DNA of 64,000 bases from Scleroderma bovista (taxonomy: Eukaryota > Basidiomycota > Agaricomycetes > Boletales > Sclerodermataceae): positions 1 through 64,000 of the forward strand of contig JAYMGJ010000481.1 in the NCBI GenBank assembly GCA_037178675.1. Reading direction: 5' to 3'. Made by a program: the position numbers and the translations under genes. This document shows, piece by piece, positions 54,228-64,000 of this stretch (within the stretch, counting starts at the first letter, position 1; every line of letters starts with the position of its first letter). The notes under the pieces are model-generated. The model was not told the origin of the DNA and did no database searches. It worked only from the letters and a program-made list of their open reading frames with translations.

Positions 54228-57200
54228 ATGACTCGATGCTGTCAGCGAGCAAAAACTACTGAAGAACTCCCTATTCCCATTGCACCGATGGCTCTTGAGC
54301 CCATGGTCCCCCCTGCTGTGTGTGCACCCCCACCCGACACCTGTCCTGTTTGCAACCACTGTTTGCCGGCCCGTTATCGTGATGGTGGCACTGAGCATGA
54401 CAGCGACACACAAGAAAGTTTTGATATCCATTGCAATTCCGATGGTGCCAGCTCCAATGCATCACAGAGTCGAGCGACAAGTACTCAAGGTACTACAAGC
54501 GCTACCACGACTGCTGTCAATACGGCTACTACTGATCCATTGGCCACCGGTCAATCAAGTTGAGGCCATTCAACTCAAAAAGGCAAGAACATAGCTTACG
54601 ATATCTGCCACTTTTTTAACAGGGGGAAGGAGCGTTCAATATGCCTACCATGTGAGTGCGTTTATTGCTTTTACTCCAACATCATGACTTTGTATCACTA
54701 ATATAGGAACTGTGGACTATCTCTAGGCGACTTGTTGCAGAGTATGCTGAGTGCAGGGAAAGGTTCCCCAATGACCCTGAATTCAGCCCACAGACATCAA
54801 CTACCTTGCTTTGTGCCCACTTGGAGTCGCAGCACGTGCTCTTATATGTCCAGAAACTTGAAGAAGAGAACTGGGTTGTGCAAACCCCCTTACTCAAGGC
54901 CGCTTTCTCTTCGGGATATACATATAACAGTCTCAAAGCTGTGCTCACCTGTCAAGGTGTAACAATCCATAATCTCCCACCTCTGCCTCCTCCCGAAGTT
55001 GGGGACGGCATCCCACTGGGCCTTGGGAAGCACCTCAAGGCTGACTTGGGTGCTGACTTGCCAGAATTCTCGCTTGGCGCCTTGCATGACTATATAGTGA
55101 GATTCATTGTTGCTGACAACCAAGTATGTTACATAAGTCATTGTGATGTGATACTTTACTAATCATATCATGTGTTGGTGTTGTTAACCCAGGCCATTAA
55201 TGGAATGGAATGCCCAAAATTTCGAAGGCTACTCCTCCTGTTGTGCAGCGATCTCAAGGATTCTGACATACCTCACCGCATGAAGACAAGGGAACTCATT
55301 CTTGAAGCCTGGCAAGACTACTTTGTACAAAGCTGACCTCAAGGTGAGTTCTAGGTCAGGTTCTGAGTTGGATTGGTTGAATGGTGGCCTCCACAGCAAG
55401 CTGTTGGTAAAATTTCATTTACATCAGACATCTGGTCTGCGGATAACCTCAATCCATATCTTGCCATGACAGCACATTGGATCAGATGAGATGGAAAAAC
55501 AGGTGCACTTACCCTGAAGGCTGCACTGATCGGATTCCATTATCTCCCTTCCCAGCACACAGGTGAAGAGCTTGCAATGACCATGCTCCACCTCATTGAT
55601 CACGTCAAAATTCCCATGGGAGGCGTAAGTGTTCGATTCATCTAGTGTTCCGTTATTCATCCCCTGGTAGATGGGCCACTTCACTCTCAAAACAATGAAA
55701 CTGCCATGGAGAAACTGGCACAAATCTTACTGCAGGAACACGAGTTCATTTTTGATCCCAAAGAGAGCTGCATTTGCTGCTTTCCTCACATTATGAACAT
55801 TTTATAGAAAGGTGGTGGTCTGCACAGGGACAGTCTAGCCTGTAGAAGAAGGGAGAAGGAGAAGCTGTAGGGTAACCTCAGGTAGGGCAACTACAAGGTA
55901 TCAGTAAGGAATAGACAAGATAGTCAGTGGTACTTACCCTCAGTAGTCTGGCAAGCTACTGAGGGACTATGGTAATAGAAACTCTACTGTAGTGCGATGT
56001 ATGCTTATGTAAGTAGGTAAATATACCATAACAAATCTGTTTATCTCCAACACATTTGTGTGTAACACACAATTGATAAATACATGAATGTGGATTTTAC
56101 TAATGTTGCATCTCAGTGGTTCAACACCCTGGGGCAGCCCATTGCCAAAACTGGATATGTCAGTGCTGTACGTTGAAACCCGATTGAGCTTGGAAGGGAG
56201 TGCGAGTGAGTGCTTCAATCAATTGAACATGGGAATGAGAATCAATCCTTCACTGCGAGTGATGGTCAATCTGTCACTCTTCCAGTTGTGCAACTCCTTC
56301 GAGATGTTAGGACCTGCTGGGACTTGACTTATTTCATGATCAATCGTCTTCATACACTACGTCAGGTCTGTTGAGACATTCATCCACACTTCAGAACTTT
56401 CAGCTGATGTATTTATTCTAGGCTATAGACCTTTTCTTGGCTGTACCCCGAAATGCAGACATTGCCCAGCTCAAGCTAGCATCCCTGGATTGGGAAGTTC
56501 TGCAAGATCTAGAATTTATCTTGGAGGCTAGTTTTTTTTTCTTCTATGCTCACCAGTCCTTATCACCTAGACTTTGCAGGCCCCTTCCCTTGCCCAGCAT
56601 ACAATGTCTGGAGAGCGGAGCCCACTGCTCGGTGGTGCTCTGCCTGCATATGAAAACTTCATAACTCAGTGGCAGGCAATTGCAAATTCATCACTCCACC
56701 TGCAACTTCGCCCTTTCATTGAAGAAGGGCTTTCCTGGGCGGTGACATATCATGGACGTATGCAGGCCAACAACACCTATTTATTTGCTATGTGTACATT
56801 GCATTTTACCTTGTCATGTTTCGAGGCTAACTTTACCTTGAAACTTACTCTTCACAGTTGTTGACCCCTCTATCCATTTCTCATGGGTGCAGACCCACTG
56901 GGGCACTGAAGCTGCCTCAGTGAAAGATAAAATCTTGATGATGGTAAGTCTTCATGTTTCTTTGATCTAGATAATAGATATGTGTTGTTTCTCAGGCATT
57001 TCTATTCTGATTATCCAATGTAGTGTTTGCCATCTTGTCCTAATAAGTATTTCTCAGATGCAAGAATACCATGCCAAGCACCCTACCACTGACACACTGC
57101 CGAATCCCAAACCCGTCCAGCCACGTGCATTTATGATGCTGGCTTTATGGTACGGCCTCGCAAATATGCAGATTACCCCAAGCACCGAGGATTCAGGACA

Positions 57201-57717
57201 ACAATCAGTTGAGGAGGAGTTCACCTCATACACAGCAACAATTTCCCATTCAAATGCTGATGTGCTTGCGTTCTGGGAGGTAAGATCTTATTGGCATCCC
57301 AATACATTTGTCATTAGTATATCTACTTATATTACTCAGTTGGAACACCCTAGGTATCCCACTGTTTTCTGGATGGCCATGGACTACTTGCTGATCCAGG
57401 CATCAAGTGTTCCTTGCAAGCGTGTATTTTCATCAAGTGCCAAGACTGATACTAAGAAGCGTAACTGTATCTCCCCCACGCTCATGGAAGCCCTACAAAT
57501 GCTTAAATTTTGGCTGAAGAAGGATCGGCTGCATTTCACACAACAATGGATAACACCGCAGAAGGACATGCTCCATGATGAAGATACAGAGGATAGATTA
57601 AGCTGCCTCGTGGCAGCAGAAGGAAATCTCAACAATGCAATGGTGCAGGCCATTGATGCCATCGCATCGTCAGAAGGTGATACCCTCCAAGAGCACATAC
57701 AGTTGTTTCAAATTTGA
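54228..57717 (+). pseudogene. hAT-family transposase, degraded (copy 2)
   Basis: Copy of 7646-11135. BED-like exon at about 54585-54653, first catalytic Asp near 55427, hATC domain near 57352-57527. Candidate left terminus at 54112-54142; the hairpin in the internal interval is at 55937-55965. Confidence 0.9.
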
Positions 57718-58116
57718 TTACCCACCTCTTTGCATCATCTTGGAACTTGGAAGCTGGTCCTTCAGGGAAGAATTGAGTAGCCCATGTCATTACACCATCC
57801 TCTTTCAATTTGTCTCTTCTTCACCGCATTGTATATAGCTTAAATTTGAATTCATTACTGCACACTATGTACTCCGATGTGCTACAACATGAGGTTCAAG
57901 CACTTTAGTCAGCATGCAGTAAGTTCCTCCTGACCCTCGGCTTGCCCTCCACCCAGAATCACAATCCATCTTGTTCAGACGGTCCTGGTTTTTCCACACT
58001 CTGATCAGAGCTCACTGTCCACTCCACCTAGCTCTGCCATCTTATCCGAATCAGATGTCCTACACGGTCCTTCATCCAATGCTTCGAATTGCATGTGCCA
58101 AAGACCAAGAATTCCC
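57718..58116. other. no gene recognised (copy of 11136-11534)
   Basis: Same as 11136-11534. Confidence 0.4.
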
Positions 58117-59884
58117 CTAGGGTGACACCAGCAGGTGAGCCATAACTTTGCCACACCATGGATACTCGCTAATAGTTATCCTTGGATCAGTAAATACAAC
58201 ATTTGTAGTCAAAGTACTATTCTGTCCTTGAGGAAAAATGGCCTTAACATGGTGAGGGTAGGTACACCTGGAAAGAGCCACATAAAGTTGACCATGTGAA
58301 AAAACAGGTGTACATAAATCTAGTCCTACATATTTGACACTCTGGCCCTGAGATTTATTGATGGTCATTGAAAAAGCAAGACAAACTGGAAATTGTAGAC
58401 GTCGAAGTGGAACTGGAAACTCATCCTGTGGGGCATCCAAGGCCATTCATGGAATGAGCACAATATCATTTCACCACCTTCAACTCCTTCATTTTCCTTT
58501 CAAAGCACACAACACTGAAGAACATGTTGAGTAGATGACACCAAAATCATTTGTGTGCCATTGTAAAGGCCATGACTTGGGTCCAAGTTTCGTAGTAGCA
58601 TGAGTGGAGCACCATTTTTAAGCTCCAGCTGGTGAAGTGGGAATCCAGAAGGATCCAAGGTGTGGAGAAACTCAGTGGGAATGTAGTCATATTCTTTTTC
58701 GGTAACAGAGTCTACACTGGTATAAATTGTTGTTTCGCCAGTAAATGATGCAAGAACTGTGGAGTTTATTTCATTGACCTCAACATTCTTAGCAGAGAGA
58801 ATGGTATGATCCAAGAAATAATCATTTGGTAAAGCATGATCACGTGTTGGGTCAAGTAGCTCTCCATACAGTGCATCAATAAGCGAATGCATATCATTAC
58901 CACAGCGCATGTACTCAGGAAGGGTGACTTCATTTTCAGCACTCATGCCAATTCCAGCACCAATCTGAAGAAGCCACACAGCAAATTGGTCACATATGGG
59001 ATCTCTTCCCAGTCGCATGTTAGTTTCAAGCTTAAAAACACATATGTTCCCCCAAAGCTGAGAGCAACAGAAAGTTGCACCCACAATATGTTCCTGAGAG
59101 CCATGGGGAACAACAGGAAGAGTTTGCCAAAAGTCCCCTACAAAAAGAACAGGAATACCCCAAAGTCAGCATCCACACCACGCAGATCACGCAAACTACA
59201 ATCAACACATTCTATCACATGTCAATGTTGCATAGGAACTTCATCCCAAATAATAAGGGATGTATGAAGGAGCAGTTAATGCCATGGATCATCCTTTTTG
59301 ATATTGCAGGTACTGGCCTCATTTATGGGAATAGGAATTTTGAACCGTGAATGAGCAGTCCGACCACCTGAGAGCAGTAATGATGCAATTCCAGAAGATG
59401 CCACACAAAGGACAATCTTTTCTCTTGCACGTACAGCTGCAGCCAACAGATTGCAGACATAAGTCTTTCCACAGCCACCTGCACTATGAAGAAAGGATCC
59501 TCCTGCTTGATTGTTTTCAACCTTTTCCAACATAGCATCATAAACTGCTCTCTGTTCATCAGTCAGAGTTCTTTCACCATTTTCTACAATCTGATGCAGA
59601 GCATTCAGATCATAATTGTGCTGCTCAGCAATCAGCTGGTTTCCAACCCTATTTTCCCAACGAATCTGAGGCAAAGGCATTTCTGCAAAATCCTGTAAAG
59701 ATTTTCCACTTTTCCAAAGGCCAACATTGATCAAGTAAAGACCATAGTCATAAATCTGATCCTCTGTGGGATCTTGCATGTGTAGCCGATGGGTCAACTG
59801 ATATTGTAGATCATCACAAAGATGACCTATGATTCTGATTCTCTTTGAGACCTGAGATTTCCCCTTCTTCACTTTGGCATGCAT
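58117..59884 (-). pseudogene. Helitron-type Pif1 helicase, broken (copy 2)
   Basis: Copy of 11535-13302 with the same stops and frameshift. Walker A near 59463-59482. Confidence 0.92.
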
Positions 59885-61024
59885 GCGTGAACCCCTCTGA
59901 CTGGAATGTGGTTTTCATGGTACTCGGGATTCTTCCCTGCTAAAGTCTCGAGATGGAGTGTGCAACTGGCTATGTGGTGCCTCCCAGTTGAAGTCTCAGT
60001 ATGAGGTGTATGATTGGCTACATGATGGCAGTGGTCTGGGGGTAGTATCCCTGTTGGGCGTTGCAGGTGGGCTCCCTGACTCTTCTTGGGGACGTGACAG
60101 CGCTGGCCTGGGGTTAATATTAATGTTGGACGTTGCAGGTGTGGATGTGTGTCGAGCCAGCAGTGACTGCATTTTTTTCTGGGGTAATGGCTCAGCTTTG
60201 GGGAAACCCTATGCTTGTTCCTCACCTGTAGCTTGCGCAGATTGTATTCATGCTGTTTTGCCATTGCAGCTAGTTCATTTTCTTTTTGCACCTACTCGAA
60301 TCTTGTTGATTTGCCTCCCTGAGTTGGGTACTGTACTCACCTGCATTTGCTATTTCTCTTGTTCCAGAATTTCCGCATATTTCTGATGCTGAGCCTCAAG
60401 TTGTGATTTCATATCCATGATCTCTTCCATTTGTTTCTACAAGACGTAAGTCAAAATCACCACTGCAGCCTTACAACTCACATTTAATAGATCGGACCTC
60501 TGATTCCCCATGAACCATCCAACATTCTGTTGGAAGTCCTCCATACTTTGATGCTGTTGAACTTGAGCGTCCTGCAGACTCCTGATCAATGCCTAAATTT
60601 CCCCAGCATGAATTGAAGCTCTTTCGTGTTTTGCAAGACATACTGCAAGTTCTTCATTTTGGCAAGAGACCTGGGTGTGTGATGCTTTGGATTGTTGGAG
60701 TTCTTCTTGTAGACTTTTGGAATAATCAACTTCTTGTAATCTTACTTTTGATTGTACCCACTCTTCAGCAGGATTTTTACCAGCTCTTGGATTGCCATTG
60801 TCAGGGTTGTCGGGGCTGGCATCTCGGGGATGGTACCACAGGCACTGAGCATCAGCTCCCATTTGGTCGGAAGAGGTCAGGGGGGTGGTGTTGGCAGCCG
60901 CTGTGGGATGATGTGGGAGGGTGTCGATATCCATGGTGTCCAGCCAAGGGTTCACAGTGGGGTTGCCAAAGTTGGTTCTTGGGTGATCCTCCCCAGATTT
61001 CAACTCTAGGGAGACTTTGAACAT
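59885..61024 (-). pseudogene. coiled-coil protein remnant (copy 2)
   Basis: Copy of 13303-14442. Confidence 0.5.
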
Positions 61025-61204
61025 AGTTGAAATGCCTCTTGAACTCTGGAGTGCAGTAAATAAACCTCAAGTCCTAATTGTGATGATTGCATGATCATAA
61101 TATGCACTCCAGCTCTAATTGTGATGTGCGGTGATAATTGTTATTGTTGCAATCGCTACCTATTTATCATGATTTTTGTTATACCCCAGAAATCATTGCC
61201 ACGG

Positions 61205-63389
61205 TGTCATGCACCAAACATGTTTGGTACTGTGGACATGGAGAAAGTTAGCCGATGAAACTAATGCGAAGAATGCACACCCAAGATCTGTTGAAAGATT
61301 GTCCCGACTTGAGGGATACAGACAGCCCTCGCTATCCATATCACGCAAAGTCAAGACTATCCTTATGTGAAGAATGAATACAAGCTCGTTGTAGCCATCT
61401 ATCGCACAAGAATGACTATCCTGATGCGAGAGATGAATGCCAACATGGACAGTCATCTATCGCACGAGAACCGCCAAGAAGCAGAAGAATCCAAGGATTG
61501 GTGATCATTTCAGTATGAGAGAGGAATGCAACCTACTGCAGTCCAACTCCCATACCAGAACAACCAAAGTAGCAGAAGAAATGATAGAGAAACAAAGGAG
61601 AAAAGGAAGAATCATTTTTAGCGCCCAAATGTCAAATTTAGGCGCCCAGTGCCGGCATTCCGATATTTTGAATAGCTCCACCATTTTTGAAGCTATCAAT
61701 CATGTGACTATACCATCATGGAGCCTAGACCGTGGTCTATCTGCCTGTCAAGTTCCGACGTAAATCCGTTCATTTCCCATGGAGATATTCCACCCGCAAT
61801 CCAGACACCTGCTTCATCACTCACTATGGAGTCCACATTTTCTCTGGAACATTTCTCCGCTATTGCAGCAGACCTCAACTATGTCCTGCTCTTGGGACAG
61901 CCTCTCCCTGAGCTCCTGTGTACTGTCTGGTACATATCTTCCCAGCCTGCTCCCCCAGTACCTCTTGTTCTCGGTCAGTGTGTTCTCCTCGTCAGTCCTG
62001 CGTCACGCACATACTTTGGTTGTCTCAAGTCTATCGTTAGACTTGAAAATTCATACCTGGTCATCTCTGTGTCTCCTGAGTCCTCTGCATATGGTCCTTT
62101 CATCCCAGAGTCCTGTCACATCCATCTCCCTCTATCATTCATCTCGCTTCCCTGGACACATCGAATCCGCTACTTGTGATTCTCTTCCCTGCTATCCCGC
62201 AACAAACACGAATGAAACAGTGCTCTAGAACCCTTCTTAGGAGCCCTAATAGAGTACAGAACCTTCCCCTTACTGCTCAAGGAAAGACTGCACTTCGGGA
62301 GCACCAAATTTCGCGTTTTTGCTCTACAGAAGCTCAATCCAAGGGATTTGTGACACTCTGTGACCAGCTGTGACTCTACTTGTCATTCCAGGCCCCCTGA
62401 CACTGCTCTTCTGGTCGGATCAATTCTTTTATTATCCCCCAGCCACTCCCATCAGTGGCACTGCTTCAGAAGCTCATCTCCAGATCTAAAGTTCAATAAA
62501 TCATAGGTTGTGCTTCCCTTCTTTCTGAGTCACACAGAGTCACTCTGGCTCACTCTGACTCACTCTGCTGCGCATTATCCATCCCCTCTTGGCATTACTA
62601 ATCCCCATTACTCCCCTTACCAATCACTTACCAATCATCCTTCAAATCATGCTTATCATGCTGCTTATCAATTCATGACTCATGCCCCTATGATTCATAT
62701 GCATTATGTCATCGCATATGCTCATTTAGCTTTGATCTACTCATCCCATGCTTTCCCCCCCTCTCTTTTGGGCCCCATGCAATGATTTTTCCATATTCTT
62801 GGTTATACACCCCTTTTTACCTATGTTTTTGCTCTTTCCCTTGGCTCAGCAGCTTGTTCAGGCTTTCCCCATCGATGACTCAGCCTGATTACACTGCTTA
62901 TCAATTGCTTACCAATTTCTTACCAATCTCTTACCAAGCACTTAGTCATTTGTGCTTACAGGGCCACAGCCCCTCCTGTATATAAACCAGCAGCCAAAGG
63001 CTGCAAGGAAGTGTCTGCTTCCCCCTCAATAAAGCGACCACATTCACTCTCCCTCACTGTCTATAAGCTCCCTCTTTGTCTTTGGACTTGTAGGTCACCC
63101 AGTGCTGGCCTAAAGCTCCTATATTGCTGTTTATCAGATATATCTTGTATCTGATCATTTCTCTAGGCTGAAGCGCAGTCTAGCATCTCTGTCCACTCTA
63201 TCCCATCACTGTCCATCGCATTCTTGAAGCAGGAACTGTCCCCTTGCTTCCCTGTTGCTCCATCACTGCTGTTACACCCCTGTCATCAATCTATCATCAC
63301 TCTTCAATCCGGAAGACCACCACTCGCATTTTGCTGTCATTTGTGTTGGTTGTTGGTTGTTCTGACCTCTTCCCTCACTTAGGCGCACA
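61205..63389 (+). mobile_element. LTR family A (copy of A1)
   Basis: Copy of 14623-16807. Base 61768 is G where 15186 is A. TATATAAA at 62979-62986, AATAAA at 63028-63033. Confidence 0.75.
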
Positions 63390-64000
63390 CCGGCAAAGTT
63401 AATTTAACTAGGTGTCCTCCTGAGTGCAAGTCACTCTTAGAGACACGCTTTGCTAAGTTATTACGAGAAAACGAATCTCAGGAAACTTGGGTACAAGCTT
63501 TAAAAGCTCATGAATCAAAGGTCGCTATTGATGAGTCGACCCTAGAGGAAGCTCAGAAACAGGTGCCTAAAGAATACTGGGAGTTCTTAGACGTATTTAG
63601 TAAAAAGTCGTCAGAGCGCATGCTGCTAAGAAAACCTTGGGATCATGGAATTGATCTAAAAGAAGACTTCCTGCCCAAAAAGGGAAGACTTATCCTGCTC
63701 TCTGTTGATGAACAAAAAGAAGTCGAATTGTTCCTTGATGATCAACTTGCTAAAGGATATATTCGGCCTTCTATTAGTCAGCAGACGTCACCGGTCTTCT
63801 TTATCCTGAAAAAGGACGGCAAGAAGCGCATGGTACAGGATTACCGTTATGTAAACAACTGGACGATTAAGAATAACTATCCGCTGCCGCTTATCTCTCA
63901 GCTTGTTGACAAGCTTAAGGGTTGTAAGCTCTTCACGAAAATGGATCTTCGTTGGGGTTACAATAATGTGAGGATCCGCGAAGGCGATGAGTGGAAAGCT
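63390..64000 (+). CDS. Ty3/Gypsy reverse-transcriptase fragment (copy 2, cut)
   Basis: Copy of 16808-17418; the window ends just after motif A (KMDLRWGYNNVRI, EGDEWKA). It is open throughout. Whether a family B LTR follows, as in copy 1, cannot be seen. Confidence 0.95.

Larger units (their letters stand above)
46583..64000 (+). repeat. 46.6-kb-period direct repeat, copy 2
   Basis: Second copy of 1-17418 in the same orientation, cut by the window edge inside the reverse-transcriptase fragment. The step from 46582 to 46583 is seamless and lies in the middle of a family C LTR (46402-46762). The boundary of the repeat is therefore not at 46583; that is only where the window's first base recurs. 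Confidence 0.97.

Overview
The window looks like repeat-rich nuclear DNA of a filamentous basidiomycete, most likely an agaricomycete mushroom-forming fungus. The evidence is chromodomain-type Ty3/Gypsy pol remnants with short GT-AG introns in neighbouring genes, a hAT transposase with basidiomycete-style exon structure, a Helitron-type Pif1 helicase, and uncharacterised proteins of a type I associate with agaricomycetes. The order (possibly Boletales) is a guess. I see no rRNA, CRISPR array, prokaryotic operon or intact tRNA gene, and hardly any intact protein gene.

Largest-scale structure: positions 1-17418 recur in direct orientation at 46583-64000, an exact offset of 46,582 bp with no net indel. 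I found only two base differences, 7055 C versus 53637 T and 15186 A versus 61768 G. The window therefore holds about 1.37 periods of a 46.6 kb unit. This is either a very recent tandem duplication, a circular molecule read past its start, or an assembly artefact.

Layout of the unit. 1-345: 3' part of a small LTR (family C) and a second partial copy of its 3' half. 788-1246: degenerate minus-strand ORF. 2349-3410: three tandem units carrying a cyclin-like fragment. 3411-5670: frameshifted minus-strand basidiomycete gene. 6100-7403: plus-strand protein with a possible PD-(D/E)XK-like core, broken by stops. 7530-11135: hAT element. 11535-13302: Helitron-type Pif1 helicase, minus strand. 13303-14442: minus-strand coiled-coil remnant. 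14623-16807: 2.2 kb LTR (family A). 16808-17910: open Gypsy reverse-transcriptase fragment. 17911-19952: 2.0 kb family B LTR, minus strand. The second copy stops inside the RT fragment at the window edge.

The part seen only once, 17911-46401, is a nest of elements. It holds a 19-bp minisatellite (19960-20590), a gene fragment with a tandem exon duplication (21035-21973), and three related retroposon 3' ends with a covarying stem-loop (23133, 34242, 35573). It also holds LTRs A2, B2, D1 and B3, a higher-order minisatellite (30795-32180), a minus-strand LINE remnant (34242-36225) and an element with inverted ends (36322-37620). Two decayed chromoviruses follow (37680-40504 and 42246-44720), each with an antisense coiled-coil ORF downstream. 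The first chromovirus is interrupted by a 1,088-bp near-perfect palindrome (38595-39682) with a perfect 9-bp target duplication, and by a 337-bp solo LTR with a perfect 5-bp target duplication.

Almost everything here is decayed selfish DNA. The best candidates for something undescribed are the palindromic foldback element with Pol III-like boxes in both arms, the conserved LINE/SINE 3' hairpin family, and the antisense ORF attached to both chromoviruses.
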